64,000 nt of DNA from Pseudoxanthomonas jiangsuensis (GTDB taxonomy: Bacteria > Pseudomonadota > Gammaproteobacteria > Xanthomonadales > Xanthomonadaceae). The DNA is taken from contig NZ_PDWL01000011.1 in the NCBI RefSeq assembly GCF_010093185.1, positions 57,588 to 121,587 of the forward strand. Reading direction: 5' to 3'. The position numbers and the translations under genes are program-made. Every line of letters begins with the position of its first letter. Positions within the stretch are counted from its first letter, which is position 1. Of this stretch, positions 26,913 to 33,801 are shown piece by piece. The notes below the pieces were generated by a model. The model saw only the letters and a program-made list of their open reading frames with translations. It was not told the DNA's origin and made no database searches.

Positions 26913-27299
26913 TCAATCAGTAGCGGGCAAGGGGGTCGATTGCCAATGCACGAGGCGCCACTCGGCACCCTCTAGGTTCCAGACCGTGGTAAAGCCACTC
27001 TGTACACGATGCTCCCTGCCGCCGGCCTGCACCTGGAGCTTGACCTTCCCGTGCAGCACCGCGATGTCGCCATACAGTCGCACGGTAGTGCCCGATGTCT
27101 CCGCTGAGAGGAACGTGAACTTCCTACGCTCGAGCCCCTCGATCAGCGAGGCCTTACTGTCGACGCTACCGGACGAATGCATGTAGACGAGATCGTCGGA
27201 GAGAACGCGATCCAGCTCCGCCAGATTCACGTCGATCATCGCCCGATAGCGCCTATCATCGGCCGTCAGCACCGTGTCGTTGTACATGGGGCTCGTCAA
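26913..27299 (-). CDS. SnoaL/DUF4440-like small protein (NTF2 fold)
   Basis: About 128 residues with the cone-shaped NTF2-like fold: VNLAELDRVLSDDLVYMHSSGSVDSKASLIEGL at the N-terminal third, and HRVQSGFTTVWNLEGAEWRLVHWQSTP at the end. Such proteins serve as ketosteroid-isomerase-like enzymes, polyketide cyclases or ligand binders. The start at 27299 is a TTG overlapping the thioesterase stop by four bases, with GGAG at a good distance; an ATG at 27287 is the alternative. Operon membership points to isomerisation or binding of a pathway intermediate. No catalytic assignment can be made. Confidence 0.8.
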   Translation of the reverse strand: MTSPMYNDTVLTADDRRYRAMIDVNLAELDRVLSDDLVYMHSSGSVDSKASLIEGLERRKFTFLSAETSGTTVRLYGDIAVLHGKVKLQVQAGGREHRVQSGFTTVWNLEGAEWRLVHWQSTPLPATD

Positions 27300-27790
27300 G
27301 ACTTCACTCCTCGCGTTACGCCAACATCATCAGGTGCATCCGCCGGCACCGGATACCGCTCACGATGCTCGCAAAGCAGCTTCCGCACTGGCGGGGGAAT
27401 TTCCCTAGATTTCCTTACATCATGATGAACACACACCAGCCCGAGCTTTGCAGAGAACACGCCCTGTCCCGCTTCGTCGAAGGCGTCGACCGCGATGTCG
27501 AAGCTGCGCCTGCGGACGTCCCTGACCCGCACATGTAGAACGATCTCCTGGTCGGGCCAAAGCGATCGTTCGAACAGGATGCGCAACTCTTTGGCAGGCG
27601 TTCCCAGGTCATGGGAGATCAGCGCCTGTTGCAGCGGGAGCCCCAGAAGCTGCCCAAGGAAGTCGTGATAGGCGTCGATGACGTAGTCGCCGAAGCGCGG
27701 GGTGTATACCACGCCGGCGGGATCACACTCACCCCAACGTATGCGCCTTCGATATCCTGGCGGCAGTGCAGCCTGTCGACCCTCATCCAT
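27296..27790 (-). CDS. Acyl-CoA thioesterase, 4-hydroxybenzoyl-CoA thioesterase (hotdog) family
   Basis: 164 residues. The family signature is clear: WGECDPAGVVYTPRFGDY at residues 19-36, with Asp23 as the catalytic residue of the Pseudomonas-type 4HBT enzymes, followed by the long hotdog helix DAYHDFLGQLLG. It should hydrolyse an aryl-CoA. With a ligase at the far end of the same operon and an aryl-CoA-type hydroxylase at 31.7 kb, release of the hydroxylated acid (gentisate if salicylate is the substrate) is the expected step. First gene of its operon; operator copy C lies 107 bases upstream. Confidence 0.88.
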   Translation of the reverse strand: MDEGRQAALPPGYRRRIRWGECDPAGVVYTPRFGDYVIDAYHDFLGQLLGLPLQQALISHDLGTPAKELRILFERSLWPDQEIVLHVRVRDVRRRSFDIAVDAFDEAGQGVFSAKLGLVCVHHDVRKSREIPPPVRKLLCEHRERYPVPADAPDDVGVTRGVKS

Positions 27791-27896
27791 TGCACCCCCT
27801 CAATCGTCCGCCGGCACGTCCGTCTCCGGCCAAGTCGCGTTGGCTTCACCCGCCGCTGAATGCGCCGCCGGCAAAAAACTCCGGATCGGCGATTAA

Positions 27897-27912
27897 TTTA
27901 TACCCGTGATAA
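27897..27912. promoter_or_regulatory. Island operator-like palindrome, copy C (weak)
   Basis: TTTATACCCGTGATAA is an inverted repeat (TTTATAC / GTGATAA around CC) with the same length and spacing as the island consensus, but with changes at positions 5, 7, 10, 13 and 14. It is upstream of the thioesterase-SnoaL-reductase-ligase operon. Confidence 0.4.
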
Positions 27913-28162
27913 AATTACGCTGTCATTTTGCAGTGCAGCACGCCGTCCCTTCCAACTCCTCCCGCGACTCGAGGCTGGCACAGCCGCGGACTCCAAGCGG
28001 CAATGGCACGCAGGCCAGCATTCGTGCCGAATGAACCCCTAGAACTTCTGGTGCGGCGTAGATGCGCGAACGGGCAGTCATCGCGCTCCATTGCCGCCGC
28101 GGTCAATCGATCTGGCAGAAATGCCTGGATGACACAACCTCATCCACGTATTGATTGGGGTG

Positions 28163-28180
28163 TTAATATTTGGATATTAT
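28163..28180. promoter_or_regulatory. AT-rich palindrome upstream of the CoA-transferase operon (copy D, different spacing)
   Basis: TTAATAT and ATATTAT flank TTGG, with TAATAT/ATATTA perfectly inverted. The half-sites resemble TTNANAT but the gap is four bases instead of two, so it may be a variant site or the target of a different factor. It is 155 bases before the CoA-transferase start. Confidence 0.4.
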
Positions 28181-28335
28181 CGAGCGCTACCCGCCCCCAA
28201 GGCGGGAGGTTGAAGCAGAGCGCCCCCAACGGAAGTCCAGGACTCGACGCTCGAAGGAAGGCCCGGCGCCCAAGGCGGGCAGTGTCCACGCGACGTACAG
28301 CGGTGCTTCTTGCCCGGCATTGAAGGAACATCACG

Positions 28336-29550
28336 ATGGAAAGCGAGCCCAATAACACTCCCATGCCGCTGTCAGGTATCCGCGTGATCGAGCTGGGATC
28401 CTTGATCGCCGGCCCCTACGCCAGCGCGATCCTTGCGCAATTCGGCGCGGAGGTGATCAAGATCGAGCCCCCGGAAGGAGGTGATCCGCTGCGAAAATGG
28501 CGCAAGCTGCATACCGACGGAACGTCCCTGTGGTGGCGGTCGCAGAGCCGCAACAAGAAATCCGTGACCCTCGACCTCAAGCATGAGGAAGGCCAGCAAA
28601 TCGTGCGCGAGTTGGTCGCCGGCGCCGATATCGTGATCGAGAATTTTCGTCCGGGCACGCTTGAGAAGTGGGGATTGGGCTGGGAGCAACTGTCTGCCGT
28701 CAATCCCCGCCTGGTGATGCTGCGGGTCTCGGGCTACGGACAGAACGGCCCCTACCATCAGCGGCCAGGGTTTGCGGCGATCGCCGAATGCATGGGCGGC
28801 CTGCGCCACGTGACCGGATTCCCAGATCTGCCGCCAGTGCGCACGGGCGTGAGCTTGGGCGATACGCTCGCTTCGCTGTACGGCACCATCGGCGCGCTCA
28901 TCGCGATGCATCATGTCAAGAGCGGGGAAGGCAAGGGCCAGATGGTCGACATGGCCCTCTATGAGAGCGTCTTCTCAGTCATGGAGAGCCTGGTGCCTGA
29001 GTACGCCGCGTTTGGGCACATCCGTGGGCGCTCTGGCGCCAGCCTGCCCGGCATATCACCCTCCAACACCTATGCCTGCCGTGATGGCGGCTACGTCGCG
29101 ATTGCCGGCAACGGCGACAGCATTTTCAAGCGACTCATGGCCGCAATCGGACGCAGCGATCTGGCCGACGATCCACAGCTGGCACAGAACGACGGGCGCG
29201 TGAGCCGCAACGATGACCTCGATCGCGCGATCGGGGACTGGACAGCGGCGCGCACCCAGTCGGAGGTGCTGCAGGCGCTGGAACCGGTCGGCGTACCCTG
29301 CGGCAAGGTCTACACGGCCGCCGACATCGCCAGCGACCCGCACTATCGCGCGCGGGAGATGATCGAGCCACACCACCTGCCCGATGGGACGCCTGTCGAT
29401 CTTCCCGGCATCGTACCCAAGCTCAGCGCCACGCCGGGCCGGACGACCTGGGTCGGTCCAGACTTGGGGGCGCATACGCAGGAAGTACTTGGGACGCTCG
29501 GCATTACCGCTACCCGGCTGGCGCAGTTGCGCGCCGCCGGCGTGGCATGA
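28336..29550 (+). CDS. CaiB/BaiF (class III) CoA transferase
   Basis: 404 residues, the standard length. Seen: the N-terminal GIRVIELGSLIAGPYAS, the central FGAEVIKIEPPEGGDPLR, RNKKSVTLDLK, the catalytic aspartate in VSLGDTLASLYG near residue 176, and VDMALYESV near residue 204. These enzymes move CoA between carboxylic acids through an aspartyl anhydride. The next gene, 15 bases on, encodes an HMG-CoA-lyase-like enzyme, so the pair probably activates a branched hydroxy-dicarboxylate and then cleaves it to acetyl-CoA plus a keto acid. The actual acid is unknown. Confidence 0.92.
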   Translation: MESEPNNTPMPLSGIRVIELGSLIAGPYASAILAQFGAEVIKIEPPEGGDPLRKWRKLHTDGTSLWWRSQSRNKKSVTLDLKHEEGQQIVRELVAGADIVIENFRPGTLEKWGLGWEQLSAVNPRLVMLRVSGYGQNGPYHQRPGFAAIAECMGGLRHVTGFPDLPPVRTGVSLGDTLASLYGTIGALIAMHHVKSGEGKGQMVDMALYESVFSVMESLVPEYAAFGHIRGRSGASLPGISPSNTYACRDGGYVAIAGNGDSIFKRLMAAIGRSDLADDPQLAQNDGRVSRNDDLDRAIGDWTAARTQSEVLQALEPVGVPCGKVYTAADIASDPHYRAREMIEPHHLPDGTPVDLPGIVPKLSATPGRTTWVGPDLGAHTQEVLGTLGITATRLAQLRAAGVA

Positions 29551-29565
29551 CTTGGAAGATCGGCC

Positions 29566-30495
29566 ATGAACAGCCCTCGCAAGCGGCTCTACATCCAGGA
29601 AGTCTCCGTCAGGGACGGCTTCCAGATCGAGCCCGCATTCGTCCCGACCCTAGACAAGATCGCGTTGATCAATGCGCTTTCCACAACCGGTATCAGCAAG
29701 ATCGAAGTGACCTCGTTCACTTCGCCGAAGGCCATACCGAGCCTCGCGGACGCCGAGGCGGTGATGCGCGGCATCAAACGCAATCCCGACGTCGAGTACA
29801 CCGCCCTGGTTCCCAACGTCCGCGGCTGCGAGCGCGCGCTCACCTGCGGCGTTGACGAAATCAATCTCGTGATGTCCGCCAGCCGCAGCCACAACCTTGC
29901 CAACCTGCGGATGGACAATGAGGCCTCTCTGGCGCAGTTTGGAGAAATCGCAAAGCTCGCGAGCCCGCACATCAAAATCAATGCGTCCCTGTCCACGGCA
30001 TTTGGCTGCCCATTCGATGGCGAAATCGCGCCATCGCGGGTTCTGGATTTCATCTCACGCTTTGTGGACATCGGCATCGGTAGGGTCACGCTTTGCGACA
30101 CGACGGGCATGGCGAATCCGCAACAAGTGGAAGCGTTGTGCTCGGCTGCAGTGGCGCGATGGCCAGGCATTCAACTCACCGCCCATTTCCACGATACCCG
30201 TGGAATGGGACTGGCCAACGCACTGGCTGCGCTTGGCGCCGGCGTTGTGCACTTCGATGCGTCCCTGGGCGGATTGGGCGGCTGTCCGTTCGCACCCGGC
30301 GCTAGCGGCAATGTCTGTACAGAGGATCTGGTGCACATGTTCGAGGCCATGGGCCTCAATACCGGCGTGGATCTCGAGGCCTTGCTTGCATGTTCCCGCA
30401 TGCTTCCCGCCCTTGTGGGTCATGATGTTCCCGGACAGGTCGTCAAGGCAGGCCCGTGGAACCGCCGTTACGCACTTCCGGAAGCCGCCAGGTAG
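29566..30495 (+). CDS. Hydroxymethylglutaryl-CoA lyase-like enzyme
   Basis: 309 residues of TIM-barrel HMG-CoA lyase family. Seen: the metal/substrate segment QEVSVRDGFQIEP at residues 11-23, the paired metal histidines in HFHDTRGMGLANALAAL near residue 206, and the flexible catalytic cysteine loop LGGCPFAPGASGNVCTEDL near residue 243. Known members split HMG-CoA, citramalyl-CoA-like or 3-hydroxy-3-carboxyacyl-CoA compounds. Leucine degradation genes are not adjacent, while a CoA transferase is, so a role in the lower part of the island's pathway is more likely than leucine catabolism. Confidence 0.9.
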   Translation: MNSPRKRLYIQEVSVRDGFQIEPAFVPTLDKIALINALSTTGISKIEVTSFTSPKAIPSLADAEAVMRGIKRNPDVEYTALVPNVRGCERALTCGVDEINLVMSASRSHNLANLRMDNEASLAQFGEIAKLASPHIKINASLSTAFGCPFDGEIAPSRVLDFISRFVDIGIGRVTLCDTTGMANPQQVEALCSAAVARWPGIQLTAHFHDTRGMGLANALAALGAGVVHFDASLGGLGGCPFAPGASGNVCTEDLVHMFEAMGLNTGVDLEALLACSRMLPALVGHDVPGQVVKAGPWNRRYALPEAAR

Positions 30496-30796
30496 CATGC
30501 TCCCGAATGGGCGGTACGCTGCCTATCTCCCGCTCTCGCCCCCCCCAAGGCGCGTACCGGACGCAAGTGATCTGCATGCGTCGTCGCGAAGAATTCGCGC
30601 AGGCATCCTGCATGGACGAGCGACCATCGGGCAGTGCGGTCCCGCCGTCGACAATTTACATACAGGTCAATTGCGACGATGATCAGGCTGCCGGACACCG
30701 CGCCGGAGTAGAATGCCGCGCCGCGCCGCACTCAGAACCTGGCATCAGGACCTGCTGGCGCGCTCTTTCACCAACGGACGGTTGCTACTTGACGCC
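30496..30796. other. Leader and promoter region of the TetR gene
   Basis: 301 bases without a gene. The region around 30650-30672 is AT-rich and contains operator copy E. Nothing else structured was seen; the - strand frame here is rich in rare-looking codon runs and has no start signal. Confidence 0.5.
30655..30670. promoter_or_regulatory. Island operator, copy E (TetR gene promoter)
   Basis: TTTACATACAGGTCAA matches TTTACATNNATGTCAA with one mismatch. It lies 127 bases before the TetR start at 30797, in the position expected for autoregulation. Confidence 0.7.
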
Positions 30797-31633
30797 ATGT
30801 CGAAGTCCAAGAAATCGAACACGCCCGCTTCCACCGCCACCAAGAAGGCAGCCACGCCCCGCAGGACGTCGGGAAGAAGCCCGGGTCGCCCGACCGGCAC
30901 TGCCGCCAGCGCATTGAATCGCGAAGCGGTCCTGGCCGTTGCTTTCAGCTTGACGAAGACCGTCTCCGTCACCGAACTTTCCATTGTTCGTGTTGCGCGC
31001 GAGCTTGGCGTGACGCCGGCACTGATTCATTACTATCTCGCCGGCGGCGGGCGCGACATGTTGACCTCCGGCGTCATGAACGCCTTCTATCGCGAGGTCG
31101 TTGAACAATGGCCGCAGACCACAGGTGAGTGGCGGCACGATCTCGAGGTGATGCTCGAGACGATCTATCGTGCTTACCTGCGCTATCCCGGCATCTCGAT
31201 TTACGCGGCGTCCCACAATCGCTATCAACTCGTCCAAGACGTGGATGGCGGCGAGATAGACTACGGCCTGCTGGTGCTGGAGAAGTTCGTCGGAACAGTA
31301 CGCCAGATCGGCCTGGATCCAGGCCGTACCGGCTCATTGGCGCACCAGTTGATGATGTTCGTCCAGTCGTACTCATACTCGACCGTGGCCCGGCGCTGGC
31401 CAGGGCAACATGCCGCATTCCTTCGCGCGAAGCTGTCCGAACTGGATGCTACCAAGCATCCTAACTGCCACTTCATCCAGGAAAGCCTGGTCACGTTGAA
31501 CGCTGCCGAGGCATTCGCGAGCGGTATGCAGCTGTTCCTGGATGGCGTTGCGCAGGAAAGGATGCGCTGCTTGCCTGACACTTCAGAGGGCAAGAAGGGA
31601 GCACCGAGCAAGCGTAGCCGCTCCGCCGGATAG
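30797..31633 (+). CDS. TetR-family regulator, probable controller of the aromatic island
   Basis: 278 residues. A basic, Ala/Thr/Arg-rich tail of about 45 residues precedes the helix-turn-helix (VTELSIVRVARELGVTPALIHYYLAG near residues 62-87), followed by a long helical ligand domain. The start at 30797 gives MSKSKKSNTP; the frame is open further but without a ribosome site. It is the only regulator inside the island. Copies of one inverted repeat occur upstream of it and of several island operons, which makes it the obvious DNA-binding partner. Ligand could be the aryl-CoA, but this is inference. Confidence 0.88.
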   Translation: MSKSKKSNTPASTATKKAATPRRTSGRSPGRPTGTAASALNREAVLAVAFSLTKTVSVTELSIVRVARELGVTPALIHYYLAGGGRDMLTSGVMNAFYREVVEQWPQTTGEWRHDLEVMLETIYRAYLRYPGISIYAASHNRYQLVQDVDGGEIDYGLLVLEKFVGTVRQIGLDPGRTGSLAHQLMMFVQSYSYSTVARRWPGQHAAFLRAKLSELDATKHPNCHFIQESLVTLNAAEAFASGMQLFLDGVAQERMRCLPDTSEGKKGAPSKRSRSAG

Positions 31634-31660
31634 CGGACGCGCACAGCCGGCAGGGTCCGA

Positions 31661-32839
31661 CTACGTCGCGACGAGAACCCTCTCGCTGCCTTGCCCCGAA
31701 GCCCAAGCGCTCCACCGCTCCTTGTGGGACTCCATGAAGGCGGGATACTCCGCCCACAGGCGCCGCTCGTCCACGCGCCCAGTGCGCGTCATGAAGTCGA
31801 ACGCAAGGTCCACGGCATCGAGCGACGCCAGTTTCGGGCCGATGTCCTCGTACCAGGCAAAGCTCTTCTCCGCCGCGTGTACCAGCTTGTCGGCATGAGG
31901 CGAGTGGACCCTTTGGTACTCGGCACACGCTTCGCGTGCATTCGCCGGGTTCGCCACGATCGCATTTGCCAGCCCGATGGAGTCCTCCATAGCAATCAAG
32001 GTGCCTGAGCCAATGGAAGGATGCGGACTGTGCAAGGCGTCCCCCACGAGCACGCGGTGGTCGACAGACCATTGCGCGCATCGCGTCACTGGCAGGCTCA
32101 TCCAGTTGGACTTGTTGTTCAACAGGGGGTGGCCTTCCAGCTCATCGGCAAAGATCCGCTCGGTGAAGGCCTGCCGCTCGATGTCGGTCATCTTGTTCAT
32201 GCCGGAACGGCACCATGCGTCTGCGTCGCACTCGGCAACGAACGTGCTCATGTCCGCGGCATGCGGATAAGCGGCCGTCCAGAAGTTCCCGAACTCGGTC
32301 GTCTTGAAGATCAGCACCGGCTGCGGAAAGTGCTTGGTGGTGCCGTACCAGGCCAGCCTGTTGGTCAAGGTCCAGGTGGAACTGGCGAACTGCCCCTCGT
32401 AGGCACGGCGTACAATCGAGTTGACACCGTCCGCTCCCACCACCAGGTCCGCATCCAGTTGGTCCGGGTTCTCGATCCTCGCCTCGTAGGTGACCGGGAC
32501 ACCCGCCTTGACACAGACATCCAGCAACACATCGAGCAGCTTCAGCCGTGCAATGGCGTAACCATCGGCGCCCCCCTCGATGTAGATCGATTTGCCGCGG
32601 TGCGCGAAGACGCGATTGCGCGTCAAGTACGACGCAGCAATGATTGCGTCAGCAGTTTCGCGATCGGCCAGGCCGATCCTCCTCAGACCTGTCTGACTCA
32701 GGATGATTCCAAAGCCGAACGTCGCGTCCTGTCGATTCTGCTCGAACACCTCGACTTGTACGGAAGGCAGCTTCCGCTTGAGGAGGATCGCCAGAAAGAG
32801 TCCGGAAGGACCTCCGCCCACAATGGCAATTCGCTTCAC
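31661..32839 (-). CDS. FAD-dependent hydroxylase resembling salicylyl-CoA 5-hydroxylase
   Basis: 392 residues, GTG start. Group A flavoprotein monooxygenase: IVGGGPSGLFLAILLKRK at 7-24, DADLVVGADGVNS near 129-141 and VLVGDALHSPHPSIGSGT near 263-280. The pattern (VEVFEQNRQDATFGFGIILS; STFVAECDADAWCRSGM; EKSFAWYEDIG near the end) follows salicylyl-CoA 5-hydroxylase (SdgC type) and the monooxygenase half of 2-aminobenzoyl-CoA monooxygenase/reductase rather than PHBH. It should hydroxylate an ortho-substituted benzoyl-CoA with NAD(P)H and O2. Third in an operon after a VOC protein and an 84-residue protein, four bases from the latter. Confidence 0.88.
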   Translation of the reverse strand: MKRIAIVGGGPSGLFLAILLKRKLPSVQVEVFEQNRQDATFGFGIILSQTGLRRIGLADRETADAIIAASYLTRNRVFAHRGKSIYIEGGADGYAIARLKLLDVLLDVCVKAGVPVTYEARIENPDQLDADLVVGADGVNSIVRRAYEGQFASSTWTLTNRLAWYGTTKHFPQPVLIFKTTEFGNFWTAAYPHAADMSTFVAECDADAWCRSGMNKMTDIERQAFTERIFADELEGHPLLNNKSNWMSLPVTRCAQWSVDHRVLVGDALHSPHPSIGSGTLIAMEDSIGLANAIVANPANAREACAEYQRVHSPHADKLVHAAEKSFAWYEDIGPKLASLDAVDLAFDFMTRTGRVDERRLWAEYPAFMESHKERWSAWASGQGSERVLVAT

Positions 32840-32843
32840 CTGT

Positions 32844-33098
32844 TCAGCCCTCGCTCTCGAGCGTCATGACGTCGTCCGTGTATTCGACGAGCTTCCCGCA
32901 GAATCCTCCGGCCAAGGCCGAATTCCACAGGGGCCGCCTGAGCCTAAGTTCCTTACGCGAGAACGATATCCGCCGCTCTGCCTGTATCCGCCAGTACCCC
33001 CGGACGGGCTGCCGCACGGTAACGCTCGCGACGTTTGCCGCGGCATCCACCAAGGGCCTGAACTCGGCCAGATCCAGGACGAAGAGAGTGACACTCAT
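32844..33098 (-). CDS. Small conserved-looking protein of unknown function between VOC and hydroxylase genes
   Basis: 84 residues. The ATG overlaps the stop of the VOC gene by four bases (ATGA), and the stop is four bases before the hydroxylase GTG, so a real, translationally coupled gene is likely. The sequence is mixed alpha/beta (FVLDLAEFRPLVDAAANV, then GYWRIQAERRISFSRKEL, then AGGFCGKLVEYTDDVMTLES). No cysteine pairs, membrane segment or known motif. I do not recognise the family. By position it may be a subunit or accessory of the VOC or flavin enzyme. Confidence 0.75.
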   Translation of the reverse strand: MSVTLFVLDLAEFRPLVDAAANVASVTVRQPVRGYWRIQAERRISFSRKELRLRRPLWNSALAGGFCGKLVEYTDDVMTLESEG

Positions 33099-33694
33099 GC
33101 GTCATCTCCCAGCTCGGCCTTGAGCATCCGTCCTTTCGCCACGTAGATCGATGCGATCTTCTCGAGTCCAGGCTTCCCTTCCTGCCGGAGTGCCCGCTCG
33201 GCCTCGATGGCAGCACGCATGGTCACCTCAGCGTCGCTCAGGTCGAGCGGCACGATGTCTCTGACGGGGGTTCCTATCTCGATGTAGTAGCCGTTCGGAT
33301 CGCGGAAATAGATGGATTCCACGATCTCGTGCTCGATCTGGTACATGATCTCCACGCCAAGATCCTCGAGCCTCTTCCGCCATGCCTGCAGTTCCTCGCG
33401 CGTCTCCACGCGCCACGCGGTATGGCTGGCGTCACTGTCATAGTGGGGGCGATGGACCAGATGCTCGGGCTGCTCCGTCCCCAAGTAGAAGAAGAAGGCG
33501 ATCGTGCTTCCGTTGCCGCTATCGAAGAAGAAGTGCAGGAAGTCCGGATGGTCTTCCGGACCCCATCCTCGCGCGGAAACGCAGTGAATCAAGGGAAGCC
33601 CCATCACCTCGCCATAGAAGCGGAAGGTCTCTTCCAGCTTCCAGGTCGGGCGTGCAGTGTGATGGACTCCGTTCAGCCTTAGTGCCGGCGTCAT
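33095..33694 (-). CDS. VOC-family protein, candidate ring-cleavage dioxygenase
   Basis: 199 residues. Glyoxalase/extradiol dioxygenase fold with a readable metal triad: His11/12 in NGVHHTARP, His91 in DASHTAWRV and Glu139 in GYYIEIGTP. ESIYFRDPNGYYIEI is the classic C-terminal VOC strand pair. A C-terminal extension of about 50 residues (after PVRDIVPLDLSDAEV) is unusual for the family. It is first in the operon with the 84-residue protein and the hydroxylase, with AGGAG in front and operator copy F over the promoter. Since no cupin dioxygenase is encoded nearby, it could cleave the hydroxylated ring. That is inference. Confidence 0.85.
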   Translation of the reverse strand: MTPALRLNGVHHTARPTWKLEETFRFYGEVMGLPLIHCVSARGWGPEDHPDFLHFFFDSGNGSTIAFFFYLGTEQPEHLVHRPHYDSDASHTAWRVETREELQAWRKRLEDLGVEIMYQIEHEIVESIYFRDPNGYYIEIGTPVRDIVPLDLSDAEVTMRAAIEAERALRQEGKPGLEKIASIYVAKGRMLKAELGDDA

Positions 33695-33708
33695 GACCCA
33701 CTCCTTTA

Positions 33709-33724
33709 TTTACATGGGTATTAA
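33709..33724. promoter_or_regulatory. Island operator, copy F (VOC-hydroxylase operon)
   Basis: TTTACATGGGTATTAA retains TTTACAT plus TNTNAA of the consensus. It starts 15 bases upstream of the VOC ATG, close to the AGGAG site, and overlaps a TATATT on the - strand (33727-33722) that could be the -10 element. Confidence 0.6.
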
Positions 33725-33801
33725 TATAAAGACGATGCTACTGCCGAACGCATGCGTATGCAAGTCGGGCGACCAGGCGCGCGCCGGCCACCGTCCGTGC
33801 G

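Larger units (their letters stand above)
27791..28335. other. Divergent regulatory region between the thioesterase and CoA-transferase operons
   Basis: 545 bases without a supported gene. A + strand frame from 27928 to 28323 is arginine/serine-rich and looks random. The AT-rich islands at 27890-27935 and 28160-28182 stand out against the GC-rich background and hold two palindromes annotated separately. Confidence 0.6.

Noticed and set aside
27928..28323. 131-codon + strand frame in the thioesterase/CoA-transferase gap
   Set aside because: Arg/Ser-rich, no motif, and it runs through the palindromes of a divergent promoter.
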